Shown here: in pieces, positions 50,238 to 59,143 of the stretch
How positions within the stretch are numbered: the first letter of the stretch is position 1
Layout: each line of letters begins with the position of its first letter
Origin: Streptococcus sp. VT 162
Lineage (GTDB): Bacteria; Bacillota; Bacilli; Lactobacillales; Streptococcaceae
Assembly (NCBI GenBank): GCA_000688775.2
Contig: CP007628.2
Span: 496,001-560,000 of the forward strand
Length of the DNA: 64,000 nt
Direction: 5' to 3'
Made by a program: the position numbers and the translations under genes
The notes under the pieces: generated by a model
Database searches by the model: none
Told to the model about the DNA's origin: nothing
What the model saw: only the letters and a program-made list of their open reading frames with translations

Positions 50238-51590
50238 ATGGGTAAATATTTTGGGACCGATGGAGTCCGTGGAGAAGCAAACGTAGAACTGACGCCAGAA
50301 TTGGCCTTTAAACTGGGACGTTTTGGTGGTTATGTTCTTAGCCAACACGAAACAGAAGCCCCTAAAGTCTTTGTAGGACGTGATACACGTATCTCAGGAG
50401 AAATGTTAGAATCAGCCTTAGTGGCAGGTCTTCTCTCTGTAGGGATTCACGTCTACAAACTCGGTGTTCTTGCAACACCAGCAGTAGCTTACTTGGTTAA
50501 AACTGAGGGAGCCAGTGCAGGTGTCATGATTTCCGCAAGTCACAACCCAGCCCTTGATAATGGAATTAAATTCTTTGGTGGGGATGGTTTCAAACTTGAT
50601 GATGAAAAAGAAGCAGAAATCGAAGCCTTGTTGGATGCTACAGAAGACACCCTTCCTCGTCCAAGTGCCGAAGGCTTGGGAACCTTAGTGGACTATCCAG
50701 AAGGTTTACGTAAGTATGAAGGCTACCTTGTTTCAACTGGAACTCCTCTTGAAGGAATGAAAGTGGCCTTGGACACAGCAAACGGTGCAGCGTCTACGAG
50801 TGCTCGTCAAATCTTTGCAGACCTTGGGGCTCAAATAACTGTTATCGGTGAGACACCAGATGGTCTTAACATCAACTTGAATGTGGGTTCTACACATCCA
50901 GAAGCTCTTCAAGAAGTGGTCAAAGAAAGCCAGTCAGCTATTGGTTTGGCCTTTGACGGAGATAGTGACCGCTTGATTGCTGTCGATGAAAATGGCGAGA
51001 TCGTCGATGGTGATAAGATCATGTACATCATCGGAAAATACCTTTCTGAAAAAGGCCAGTTGGCTCAAAACACCATCGTGACAACCGTTATGTCTAACCT
51101 TGGTTTCCATAAGGCCTTGGAAAGTGCTGGTATTAACAAGGCAGTGACTGCTGTTGGAGACCGCTATGTCGTTGAAGAAATGAGAAAATCAGGCTACAAT
51201 CTTGGTGGTGAACAGTCTGGTCACGTTATCTTAATGGATTACAACACTACTGGTGATGGTCAATTATCAGCTGTCCAATTGACTAAAATCATGAAAGAAA
51301 CAGGCAAGAGCTTGTCTCAACTGGCATCAGAAGTGACGATTTACCCACAAAAACTGGTCAATATCCGAGTGGAAAATGCTATGAAAGAGAAAGCCATGGA
51401 AGTGCCAGCCATTAAAACGATCATCGAAAAGATGGAAGAAGAAATGGCAGGGAACGGTCGTATCCTTGTCCGCCCAAGTGGAACAGAACCCCTCTTGCGC
51501 GTCATGGCAGAAGCCCCAACAACAGAAGAAGTTAACTACTACGTAGATACAATTGCTGCTGTTGTTAAAGATGAAATCGGAATTGACTAA
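50238..51590 (+). CDS. glmM: Phosphoglucosamine mutase
   Basis: 450 aa from ATG 50238 ([18 protein letters not shown] about ten bases upstream). Active-site phosphoserine in [12 protein letters not shown] (Ser101), metal-binding FDGDSDR, C-terminal [12 protein letters not shown] phosphate site. Converts glucosamine-6-P to glucosamine-1-P for UDP-GlcNAc; it also binds and restrains CdaA, which explains the operon. Confidence 0.96.
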   Translation: MGKYFGTDGVRGEANVELTPELAFKLGRFGGYVLSQHETEAPKVFVGRDTRISGEMLESALVAGLLSVGIHVYKLGVLATPAVAYLVKTEGASAGVMISASHNPALDNGIKFFGGDGFKLDDEKEAEIEALLDATEDTLPRPSAEGLGTLVDYPEGLRKYEGYLVSTGTPLEGMKVALDTANGAASTSARQIFADLGAQITVIGETPDGLNINLNVGSTHPEALQEVVKESQSAIGLAFDGDSDRLIAVDENGEIVDGDKIMYIIGKYLSEKGQLAQNTIVTTVMSNLGFHKALESAGINKAVTAVGDRYVVEEMRKSGYNLGGEQSGHVILMDYNTTGDGQLSAVQLTKIMKETGKSLSQLASEVTIYPQKLVNIRVENAMKEKAMEVPAIKTIIEKMEEEMAGNGRILVRPSGTEPLLRVMAEAPTTEEVNYYVDTIAAVVKDEIGID

Positions 51591-51623
51591 AGCCTAGAAA
51601 ACTAGATGAAATGATAAAAATGT

Positions 51624-51631
51624 GGTACAAT
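51624..51631 (+). promoter_or_regulatory. Extended -10 promoter before the DUF1149 gene
   Basis: TGGTACAAT around 51623-51631; no clear -35. Confidence 0.45.
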
Positions 51632-51663
51632 TGCATAGTAAATTGTAGCAATGGGAGAGAAAA

Positions 51664-52038
51664 ATGAATCTTAAACGAGAACAAGAATTTGTTAGCCAGT
51701 ATCACTTTGATGCTCGTAACTTTGAATGGGAAAATGAAAATGGAGCTCCTGAAACCAAGGTAGATGTGAACTTTCAGTTGCTCCAACATGACCAAGAAAA
51801 TCAAGTAACTTCGCTTGTTGTTATCTTGAGTTTCATGATTGTTTTTGACAAATTTGTCATCAGCGGAACGATTTCTCAAGTTAACCATGTGGAAGGTCGC
51901 ATTGTCAACGAACCAAGCGAATTTAACCAAGAAGAAGTCGAAACCTTGGCACGTCCATGTTTGAACATGCTCAATCGTTTGACGTATGAAGTAACAGAAA
52001 TCGCCTTGGATCTTCCAGGGATTAATTTGGAGTTTTAG
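51664..52038 (+). CDS. DUF1149 family protein
   Basis: 124-aa small soluble protein with a SecB-like beta-rich fold pattern ([45 protein letters not shown]) matching DUF1149 of streptococci. Role unproven; a chaperone-like role is possible from the fold. Own extended -10 promoter; DegV follows after 2 bases. Confidence 0.8.
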   Translation: MNLKREQEFVSQYHFDARNFEWENENGAPETKVDVNFQLLQHDQENQVTSLVVILSFMIVFDKFVISGTISQVNHVEGRIVNEPSEFNQEEVETLARPCLNMLNRLTYEVTEIALDLPGINLEF

Positions 52039-52040
52039 TC

Positions 52041-52889
52041 ATGAAATTAGCTGTCATTACAGATTCTTCAGCCTATTTAGAGGAGAAGACGCTGCAAAGA
52101 GAGAATCTTTTTATCTTGGATATTCCTGTCAATATCGATGGAGAGGAGTATGTCGAAGGTGTCAATCTGACTGCTGAGGAATTTTATCAAAAAATGGCTC
52201 AGTCTGTAGAATTGCCTAAAACTAGTCAACCAAGTATTGCCAAATTGGATGAGATTCTTAGTTCTTTGAAAGACGTGGGTTATACCCATGTCTTAGGACT
52301 CTTTCTTTCGTCAGGAATTTCAGGCTTTTATCAGAACATCCAATACATGTTGGATGAGTATGATGGCTTGACCATTGCCTTTCCAGATACCCATATCACA
52401 AGTTCCCCTATAGGATTTATGGTAGAGAGTGCCTTTGAATGGGCAGAACAAGGCGATGATTTTGCCCAGATTCAGGAGAAGTTGGGGATTCAAATTGCTG
52501 ATAATTCAGCCTTTATCATAGTAGATGATCTCGACCACTTGGTTAAGGGAGGACGTTTGTCAAATGGGGCAGCCGTCTTAGGGAATCTCCTCAGTATCAA
52601 GCCTATCCTTTACTTTAATGACCAAGGAGTGATTGAAGTTTACGAAAAAGTTCGTACAGAAAAGAAGGCAATCAAACGTTTGGTGGAAATCATCAAGGAG
52701 TTGACAAAAGATGGGAACTACCGTATAACAGTCATTCATGGGAACGCTCCTCAAAAGGCAGCGGATTTACGTCAGCTTTTGATGGAGAGTGGTGTGACTG
52801 CTGAAATTCCAATTGAAACTTTTGGTAGTGTCATTGGGACCCACCTTGGAGAAGGTAGTATCGCCTTGAGCTATACACCAATCCTCTAA
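52041..52889 (+). CDS. DegV-family fatty-acid-binding protein
   Basis: 282 aa. [13 protein letters not shown] at the start, [37 protein letters not shown] are the DegV/FakB signatures. These proteins bind a fatty acid for phosphorylation by FakA. Which acyl chain is preferred cannot be read. Co-transcribed with the DUF1149 gene. Confidence 0.9.
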   Translation: MKLAVITDSSAYLEEKTLQRENLFILDIPVNIDGEEYVEGVNLTAEEFYQKMAQSVELPKTSQPSIAKLDEILSSLKDVGYTHVLGLFLSSGISGFYQNIQYMLDEYDGLTIAFPDTHITSSPIGFMVESAFEWAEQGDDFAQIQEKLGIQIADNSAFIIVDDLDHLVKGGRLSNGAAVLGNLLSIKPILYFNDQGVIEVYEKVRTEKKAIKRLVEIIKELTKDGNYRITVIHGNAPQKAADLRQLLMESGVTAEIPIETFGSVIGTHLGEGSIALSYTPIL

Positions 52890-52903
52890 ATTGATTTTAC
52901 AGA

Positions 52904-53142
52904 CTTTGTATCTTAGAAATTGAACACGGCCTACCTGCCTCTTGAAAAAAGATGCCTGTCCTGCCTTTCATGGAAAGTCAGCGCCATTCCCTATTTTTCA
53001 TGGGCAGCTAACGTCCTTTGTATCTTGATAATTGAACACGCCTGGAACCCTGTGTGAAAAAGATAGTTCTTCCAAGGAGTAGACACTCCTTGATTAGAAC
53101 TCCTATTTTCACTTTGTGTTCTTACAGGCTTTGTATCTTAGA
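52904..53142 (+). ncRNA. Two tandem structured leader units before dapB
   Basis: CTTTGTATCTT occurs at 52904, 53016 and 53129, a period of 112-113 bases; after the first two copies follows AATTGAACACG. Each unit then forms a long hairpin. Unit 1: CTGCC (52935) with GGCAG (53003), TGAAAAA (52943) with TTTTTCA (52994). Unit 2: CCTG (53041) with CAGG (53125), GTGAAAA (53054) with TTTTCAC (53106), AGTTCT with AGAACT and CAAGGAGT with ACTCCTTG. The pairing is kept while the sequence differs. The third head copy abuts the dapB ribosome-binding site. Not a class I recognise; it could be a repeated element or a cis-regulatory RNA. Confidence 0.5.
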
Positions 53143-53153
53143 CAGGAGTAGAG

Positions 53154-53921
53154 ATGAGTATTCGAGTAATTATTGCCGGTTTTAAGGGAAAGATGGGCCA
53201 GGCTGCTTGTCAGATGGTCTTGGCTGATCCAGAATTGGACTTGGTCGCAGTTTTGGATCCTTTTGAGTCTGAGTCAGAATGGCAGGGAATTCCTGTCTTC
53301 AATGATAAGGCTGACTTGGCTGGTTTTGAAGCGGATGTTTGGGTAGATTTTACTACACCAGCTGTCGCCTACGAAAATACACGCTTTGCTCTTGAAAATG
53401 GCTTTGCTCCTGTCGTAGGAACAACAGGATTCACTAGTGAAGAAATTGCAGAACTAAAAGCATTTTCCCGTGAACAAGATTTGGGTGGTTTGATTGCTCC
53501 TAACTTTGCCTTGGGGGCTGTCTTGCTTATGCAATTTGCGTCCCAGGCTGCCAAATATTTCCCAAATGTGGAGATTATCGAGCTCCATCATAACAAGAAA
53601 AAAGATGCTCCGAGCGGAACAGCCATTAAAACGGCTGAGCTGATTGCGGAAGTGCGAGAGTCGATCCAGCAAGGTGCGCCTGATGAGGAAGAATTGATTG
53701 CTGGTGCCCGTGGTGCTGATTTTGATGGCATGCGGATCCACTCAGTTCGTTTGCCAGGCTTAGTAGCTCATCAAGAAGTTATCTTTGGCAATCAGGGAGA
53801 AGGATTGACCCTCCGTCATGACTCCTATGATCGCAGCTCCTTCATGACAGGGGTCAATTTGGGAATCAAAGAAGTTGTCAAGCGTCATGAGCTTGTCTAT
53901 GGATTAGAACACTTATTATGA
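53154..53921 (+). CDS. dapB: 4-hydroxy-tetrahydrodipicolinate reductase
   Basis: 255-aa NAD(P)H enzyme of lysine/diaminopimelate synthesis. Nucleotide motif [17 protein letters not shown], catalytic [15 protein letters not shown]. Start preceded by AGGAG at 53145. Follows the tandem leader and overlaps cca by 4 bases; dapB-cca-ABC-F form one operon. Confidence 0.95.
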   Translation: MSIRVIIAGFKGKMGQAACQMVLADPELDLVAVLDPFESESEWQGIPVFNDKADLAGFEADVWVDFTTPAVAYENTRFALENGFAPVVGTTGFTSEEIAELKAFSREQDLGGLIAPNFALGAVLLMQFASQAAKYFPNVEIIELHHNKKKDAPSGTAIKTAELIAEVRESIQQGAPDEEELIAGARGADFDGMRIHSVRLPGLVAHQEVIFGNQGEGLTLRHDSYDRSSFMTGVNLGIKEVVKRHELVYGLEHLL

Positions 53922-55117
53922 GATTAACGCAAATGCCTTCTGAATTTCAGAAGGCTTTACCAGTATTAGAAAAAATTAAAGAAGCAGGTTTTGAGGCCTA
54001 TTTTGTTGGGGGCTCTGTTCGAGATGCCCTCCTCAATCGTCTCATCCACGATGTGGATATCGCGACTTCTTCCTATCCAGAGGAGACCAAGCAGATTTTT
54101 CCGCGAACAGCCGATATTGGAATCGAGCACGGAACTGTTTTAGTTTTAGATGGGGACGAGGAATATGAAGTGACGACCTTTCGGACCGAAGATGTCTATG
54201 TGGACTATCGCAGACCCAGTGCGGTTTCCTTCGTGCGTTCGCTAGAAGAAGACCTCAAGCGCCGTGATTTCACAGTCAACGCCTTTGCCTTGGATGAGAC
54301 AGGCGAAATCATTGACTTGTTTCATGGTTTAGAAGATTTGAAAAACCAAGTCTTGCGAGCAGTTGGAGTGGCTAGTGAACGTTTCAACGAAGATGCTCTG
54401 CGGATTATGCGTGGTTTCCGTTTTCAGGCCAGTCTCGGTTTTAAACTTGAGTCAGAAACTTTTGAGGCAATGAAGACTTTGACACCGCTTTTGGAGAAAA
54501 TTTCAGTGGAGCGCACCTTCGTTGAGTTTGATAAGCTCTTGTTGGCACCTTTTTGGCGAGTTGGTCTGGCTTCCATGATTGAGAGTCGAGCTTATGACTA
54601 TCTTCCAGATATGGCAGGAAGCCAAGACAAGCTCAACAAACTGTTTGATTTGAAGACTGATTTCACTTTTGAGTCTTCCGAACAAGCCTGGGCGGCTCTA
54701 TTGTGGGCTATGGAGATTAAAGATGCACAGCCATTTTTGAAAGCTTGGAAAACCTCACGACAGTTTGCCAAGCAGGTGCAGGATTTACTGACTATTTTGG
54801 CTTTGCGAGAAGAAGGTGAGCTGAGCAAGCGTGATTGTTACCGCTTTGACTTGGATTCCCTTCTACAAGCTGAAAGTCTTCGTCAGGCCCAAGGGAAAGA
54901 AGTCAACCCACAAACCATCAAAGAAACTTACCATAGTTTGACCATTCATGATAAGAAAGAAATCCAGATTAATGGTGGAATTTTGATTAAGGAATATGGT
55001 TACCAGCCAGGACCAGACTTGGGAGAGATTTTAACAGAGATTGAGTTTGCCATTGTCGATGGAGAATTGGAAAATGACCGTCAAGCCATCCATGTTTACC
55101 TAAGGGAGAAAAAATGA
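53918..55117 (+). CDS. cca: CCA tRNA nucleotidyltransferase
   Basis: 399-aa class II nucleotidyltransferase adding or repairing tRNA 3' CCA ends. [11 protein letters not shown] and the catalytic HDVDIATS (DxD) near residue 45, RRDFTVNA, and [13 protein letters not shown] in the neck domain. ATG overlaps the dapB stop (ATGA); overlaps the ABC-F start by 4 bases. Confidence 0.95.
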   Translation: MRLTQMPSEFQKALPVLEKIKEAGFEAYFVGGSVRDALLNRLIHDVDIATSSYPEETKQIFPRTADIGIEHGTVLVLDGDEEYEVTTFRTEDVYVDYRRPSAVSFVRSLEEDLKRRDFTVNAFALDETGEIIDLFHGLEDLKNQVLRAVGVASERFNEDALRIMRGFRFQASLGFKLESETFEAMKTLTPLLEKISVERTFVEFDKLLLAPFWRVGLASMIESRAYDYLPDMAGSQDKLNKLFDLKTDFTFESSEQAWAALLWAMEIKDAQPFLKAWKTSRQFAKQVQDLLTILALREEGELSKRDCYRFDLDSLLQAESLRQAQGKEVNPQTIKETYHSLTIHDKKEIQINGGILIKEYGYQPGPDLGEILTEIEFAIVDGELENDRQAIHVYLREKK

Positions 55118-56982
55118 GTGATTTTATCGTTGAAAAACTAAGTAAATCCGTTGGTGACAAGACCGTTTTTAAGGATATTTCTTTTATCATCCATGACTTG
55201 GACAGAATCGGTCTGATCGGTGTCAATGGAACGGGCAAAACCACCCTTTTGGACGTCCTTTCTGGAGTTTCAGGCTATGATGGTGATGTTAGCCCTTTTT
55301 CCGCTAAGAATGACTACCAGATTGGCTACTTGACCCAGAATCCAGATTTTGATGATAGCAAAACGGTCTTGGATACGGTTCTTTCTAGCAACCTCAAGGA
55401 AATCCAGCTCATTCGTGAGTATGAGTTGATCATGCTCAACTACAGTGAGGACAAGCAGGCTCATTTGGAACGGGTCATGGCTGAGATGGATTCTCTCCAA
55501 GCGTGGGAAATTGAAAGCCAGGTCAAGACGGTTCTCAGCAAGCTAGGTATTCAGGACTTATCCACTCCTGTTGGGGAATTGTCAGGTGGTCTGAGAAGAC
55601 GTGTTCAGTTGGCGCAAGTTCTCCTAGGAAACCACGACCTCTTGCTTCTGGACGAGCCTACCAACCATCTGGACATTGCGACCATTGAGTGGCTGACTCT
55701 TTTTTTGAAAAATTCCAAGAAGACCGTTCTCTTTATCACACATGATCGTTATTTCCTAGATGCACTATCAACGCGGATTTTCGAGTTGGACCGAGCAGGC
55801 TTGACCGAGTATCAGGGAAATTACCAGGACTATGTTCGCCTCAAGGCTGAACAAGATGAGCGTGACGCAGCTCTTCTCCACAAGAAAGAACAACTCTACA
55901 AACAAGAACTGGCCTGGATGCGCAGACAACCGCAGGCGCGTGCGACCAAGCAACAAGCTCGTATCAATCGTTTCCACGACTTGAAAAAAGAAGTTTCAGG
56001 TGGCGTTGCTGAAACAGACTTAACCATGAACTTTGAAACTAGCCGTATTGGTAAGAAGGTTATCGAGTTTAAAGATGTTTCCTTTGCTTATGAGAATAAG
56101 CCGATATTGCAACATTTTAACCTTTTGGTTCAAGCCAAAGACCGTATCGGAATCGTTGGGGATAATGGTGTTGGAAAATCAACTCTTCTTAACCTGATTG
56201 CAGAAAATCTTGAGCCGACAGCAGGTCAAGTTGTGATTGGGGAAACCGTTCGTATCGCTTATTTTTCTCAACAAATCGAAGGTTTAGATGAAAGCAAGCG
56301 CGTTATCAATTACCTGCAGGAAGTGGCAGAGGAGGTCAAGACCAGTGGTGGTTCTACGACTTCCATCGCTGAGTTGCTGGAGCAGTTCCTCTTCCCACGT
56401 TCAACCCATGGAACCTTGATTGAGAAATTGTCTGGTGGCGAGAAAAAACGCCTCTATCTCCTCAAATTGCTCTTGGAAAAACCAAATGTACTTCTCTTGG
56501 ACGAGCCGACAAATGACCTAGACATTGCAACTTTGACAGTTTTGGAGAATTTCTTGCAGGGCTTTGCGGGTCCTGTCTTGACAGTTAGCCACGACCGTTA
56601 TTTCCTAGATAAGGTAGCGACCAAGATTCTCGCTTTTGAGGATGGCAAGATTCGTCCTTTCTTTGGTCATTACACCGACTACCTTGATGAAAAAGCTTTT
56701 GAAACTGATATGGCCAATCAAGTGCAAAAGGTAGAAAAGGAGAAAGTGGTCAAGGTCCGTGAAGACAAGAAACGCATGACCTACCAAGAAAAGCAGGAGT
56801 GGGCAAGCATTGAAGGCGATATTGAAGCCTTGGAAAATCGTATCGCTGCTATTGAAGAAGAAATGCAGGCAAACGGCTCTGACTTTGGTAAACTAGCTAC
56901 TCTTCAAAAAGAACTAGATGAGAAAAACGAAGCACTCCTTGAAAAATACGAACGTTATGAATACCTAAGTGAGTTGGCGTGA
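55114..56982 (+). CDS. ABC-F family ATPase (Uup/YdiF type)
   Basis: 622 aa with two ABC cassettes and no membrane domain. Walker [10 protein letters not shown] and GDNGVGKST, signatures LSGGLRRRV and LSGGEKKRL, linker between them, and a C-terminal coiled coil (~residues 545-620). ABC-F proteins act on the ribosome; this housekeeping subgroup is not obviously an antibiotic-resistance type. ATGA overlap with cca. Confidence 0.9.
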   Translation: MSDFIVEKLSKSVGDKTVFKDISFIIHDLDRIGLIGVNGTGKTTLLDVLSGVSGYDGDVSPFSAKNDYQIGYLTQNPDFDDSKTVLDTVLSSNLKEIQLIREYELIMLNYSEDKQAHLERVMAEMDSLQAWEIESQVKTVLSKLGIQDLSTPVGELSGGLRRRVQLAQVLLGNHDLLLLDEPTNHLDIATIEWLTLFLKNSKKTVLFITHDRYFLDALSTRIFELDRAGLTEYQGNYQDYVRLKAEQDERDAALLHKKEQLYKQELAWMRRQPQARATKQQARINRFHDLKKEVSGGVAETDLTMNFETSRIGKKVIEFKDVSFAYENKPILQHFNLLVQAKDRIGIVGDNGVGKSTLLNLIAENLEPTAGQVVIGETVRIAYFSQQIEGLDESKRVINYLQEVAEEVKTSGGSTTSIAELLEQFLFPRSTHGTLIEKLSGGEKKRLYLLKLLLEKPNVLLLDEPTNDLDIATLTVLENFLQGFAGPVLTVSHDRYFLDKVATKILAFEDGKIRPFFGHYTDYLDEKAFETDMANQVQKVEKEKVVKVREDKKRMTYQEKQEWASIEGDIEALENRIAAIEEEMQANGSDFGKLATLQKELDEKNEALLEKYERYEYLSELA

Positions 56983-57590
56983 TGGAAGAAAAAGTCATTA
57001 AACGTAGTCCCAAGAAAATCATTTGGAATGCCTTGTTTGGCTTGACTTCAGTGCTTTTTTTCTTGCTACCTCTCTCTTATCTCCATTTGTACTCGCAAAA
57101 GGGAACCAGACTTCATACGATAAGTCTGTTATTAATACTGCTTGTCCTCTTTTGTGCTGGAGTAGTCATTTATCAGACATACAGACTGTTAAGCTTGGAT
57201 AAGGAGTATTTGAGATGTACTGTCGAGGGGTTTTACTACAAACAAAATCCAAAGAAACCTAGTCATTTCTACGCTTGGGCAGATGTAGAGGACTTTTCCT
57301 TCTCTCGGATTCGAGGGAAGTATAGGGATTCTTATCGGATTGAAGTCTATTTTAAAAACAAGGAAAATGTGAAATCCCAATCCTTTCTAGCTCTGTTGAA
57401 GAGAAGGATTCTCCCTTTTCATCCGTCAGCAGACTTAATTATCCCTATCTTTCTACTAGATGTAGGACTTCCTGAAAGGGTCTATGAGACCATGAAGTAC
57501 TATGAAAGAGAATGGCGCATCGAGCAAAATCGCCAAGCTAGAAAACAGACAAAACAAGTTTCGAAAACCAAATCTTCCAAACCGTCATAG
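56982..57590 (+). CDS. Two-TM membrane protein of unknown function
   Basis: 202 aa from ATG 56982 (TGATG overlap with the ABC-F stop). Two transmembrane segments (FLLPLSYLHLYS region and ISLLLILLVLFCAGVVIYQTY), then a cytoplasmic domain that looks PH-like (YAWADVEDFSFSRIRG ... YRIEVYFKN) and a basic C-terminus. I do not recognise a family beyond this. Confidence 0.65.
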   Translation: MEEKVIKRSPKKIIWNALFGLTSVLFFLLPLSYLHLYSQKGTRLHTISLLLILLVLFCAGVVIYQTYRLLSLDKEYLRCTVEGFYYKQNPKKPSHFYAWADVEDFSFSRIRGKYRDSYRIEVYFKNKENVKSQSFLALLKRRILPFHPSADLIIPIFLLDVGLPERVYETMKYYEREWRIEQNRQARKQTKQVSKTKSSKPS

Positions 57591-57618
57591 TCTGTCTTTG
57601 CTTAAAGTAGAATAATCA

Positions 57619-57643
57619 AAAAGGCCCTATCCACTGGATAGGG
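57619..57643 (-). terminator. mntE terminator
   Basis: CCCTATCC / GGATAGGG stem (57625-57643); on the minus strand it is followed by TTTTTGATT just past the mntE stop. Confidence 0.75.
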
Positions 57644-58837
57644 TCACTGTTTGTCTTCTTTTTTTGTTTCCTGATGGAAGATGTTTTGCCAAGTCTCATG
57701 GCGACGCCAGATACTGGTGTGGACGATGCCATCTAGCTCATAGCAAATGAGCTTGGTTTTCTGACTAATGGAGGTAATCTGAATGTTCTTAATCGTAGCA
57801 CTAAGTTCTTTTTCAGCCTTATAAGTCTCTTTATCCATCTGCTCTCCATCTTGACGGATATAGAGAAAGTCCTCAGCAAGGAGTTCTTCTAGCTGATTTC
57901 CTTGGTCAATCAATTGCTCACGCATGAGCAGTTTTTTATAGACATTGTCTAAAATCTCGTCCTCAGGTATGGGAGCTGGCTCGATATGAACATCGGTATC
58001 AAAGACTCCAAAACGCTCTTCCAGCATGGATTCGACCTGGTCCGCAATCTCGTGACTTTCATAGACAGATAGGTCAGGATTCATCTCCAGGGTGATATCA
58101 AGGTAGATATTGCTACCGTAGGTCCGCCCTCTTTGGGACTTGACCTTACTAATCTTTGGAATTTCCATAATGGCCTTTTGGTAGTCTTCTAGCAAAAGGT
58201 CGTCAAAACCATCTGAAAGACTGAAGGAAGACTCGATAAAGATATCATAGGCTGTTTTTAAGATAAAGAAGGTGATGATGATAGCGACCAATTTATCCAC
58301 GATAGGGTAATTGAAACTGCTGGCTAAGATAGCAATGGAAGTCCCAAGCGAGGTGACAGCATCGGAAAGATTGTCCTTAGCAGCTGCCTTGAGAGCCTTG
58401 GATTTGGATTTCTTACTGAGGCGTGTGTTATAGAGATAAACAGCAAACATAATCGCTGCAGAAATGATTCCTAGAGTTGCACCCAGAGGATCAATGGGTG
58501 TTTGTTCCCGACTGAGGATTTTCTGAATGGTGTCCCGAAGCACATCAAAACCAACATAGAACATGATGATGGAAGTAATCAAGCTAGCCAAATCTTCAAT
58601 CTTCCAGTGACCAAAGCGATGGTCACGGTCTGCAGGTTGGCGGGCCATCCGAATCCCAATCAAGAGGGCAACGTTTCCGATAATATCGGATACGTTGTTG
58701 AAACCATCTGCCACCAAACTGGAAGAATGCAGGAGGTGACCAGTTGCCAATTTTGCCGCAGACAAGAGGAGGTAGGTTGAAATACTGATAATGGCTCCAC
58801 GTTCTGCCAATTTGAGATTTGACATGGATTGGTTCAT
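57644..58837 (-). CDS. mntE: Cation diffusion facilitator, manganese exporter MntE
   Basis: 397 aa, six-transmembrane CDF protein (N-terminal ~210 residues) with metal sites in SSLVADGFNNVSDI and KDNLSDAVTS, a cytoplasmic dimerisation domain (residues ~215-295) and an extra C-terminal ~95 residues. The pneumococcal protein at this position exports Mn2+. AAGGAAG precedes ATG on the minus strand. It is divergent from the Mn-riboswitch-controlled ATPase, so two Mn-efflux routes lie together. Confidence 0.85.
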   Translation of the reverse strand: MNQSMSNLKLAERGAIISISTYLLLSAAKLATGHLLHSSSLVADGFNNVSDIIGNVALLIGIRMARQPADRDHRFGHWKIEDLASLITSIIMFYVGFDVLRDTIQKILSREQTPIDPLGATLGIISAAIMFAVYLYNTRLSKKSKSKALKAAAKDNLSDAVTSLGTSIAILASSFNYPIVDKLVAIIITFFILKTAYDIFIESSFSLSDGFDDLLLEDYQKAIMEIPKISKVKSQRGRTYGSNIYLDITLEMNPDLSVYESHEIADQVESMLEERFGVFDTDVHIEPAPIPEDEILDNVYKKLLMREQLIDQGNQLEELLAEDFLYIRQDGEQMDKETYKAEKELSATIKNIQITSISQKTKLICYELDGIVHTSIWRRHETWQNIFHQETKKEDKQ

Positions 58838-58929
58838 CGGGCTTCCTTTCTAGTCATATAGTATTCTACCATTATACTGGTTTTCAAGGGAAAATTCAAA
58901 TTTAGTCTTGTTTCATCGGATTTAAACCC

Positions 58930-58957
58930 TTGAAAACTTTTCAAATTTTGATATAAT
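58930..58957 (+). promoter_or_regulatory. Promoter of the Mn-riboswitch transcript
   Basis: TTGAAA (58930-58935), 16-base spacer, TATAAT (58952-58957) with TGA extension. Confidence 0.65.
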
Positions 58958-58963
58958 AGTACT

Positions 58964-59087
58964 ACTCAAGGGAGTAGCTGGCAGAAACCTGTGATAGTGT
59001 CGTCATTCCGAATTGTATACTGAAAAGTATGTTTTCCGGCACTATCTTAAACAGCGAGACTTGTTATGATTAACAGGTCTCTTTTTG
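58964..59087 (+). promoter_or_regulatory. yybP-ykoY manganese riboswitch with terminator
   Basis: CTCAAGGGAGTAGCTGG near the 5' end and CAGCGAGAC near the 3' end are the conserved blocks of yybP-ykoY Mn2+ riboswitches, with paired arms between (GATAGTGTCG with the GGCACTATC strand; GTATACTGAAAAGTAT). A terminator follows: GAGACTTGTT (59056-59065) / AACAGGTCTC (59072-59081) and T5. Mn2+ binding should prevent termination and switch on the ATPase. The rest of 58838-59143 is the mntE upstream region and AAGGAGGAG for the ATPase. Confidence 0.88.
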
Positions 59088-59143
59088 TTTGTCATAAAAC
59101 TAAAAGAGAACTTGTTTTGCACACAATGTCAAGGAGGAGACAC

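Noticed and set aside
59066..59143. Upstream start for the cation ATPase
   Set aside because: It falls in the riboswitch terminator region; AAGGAGGAGA precedes ATG 59144.
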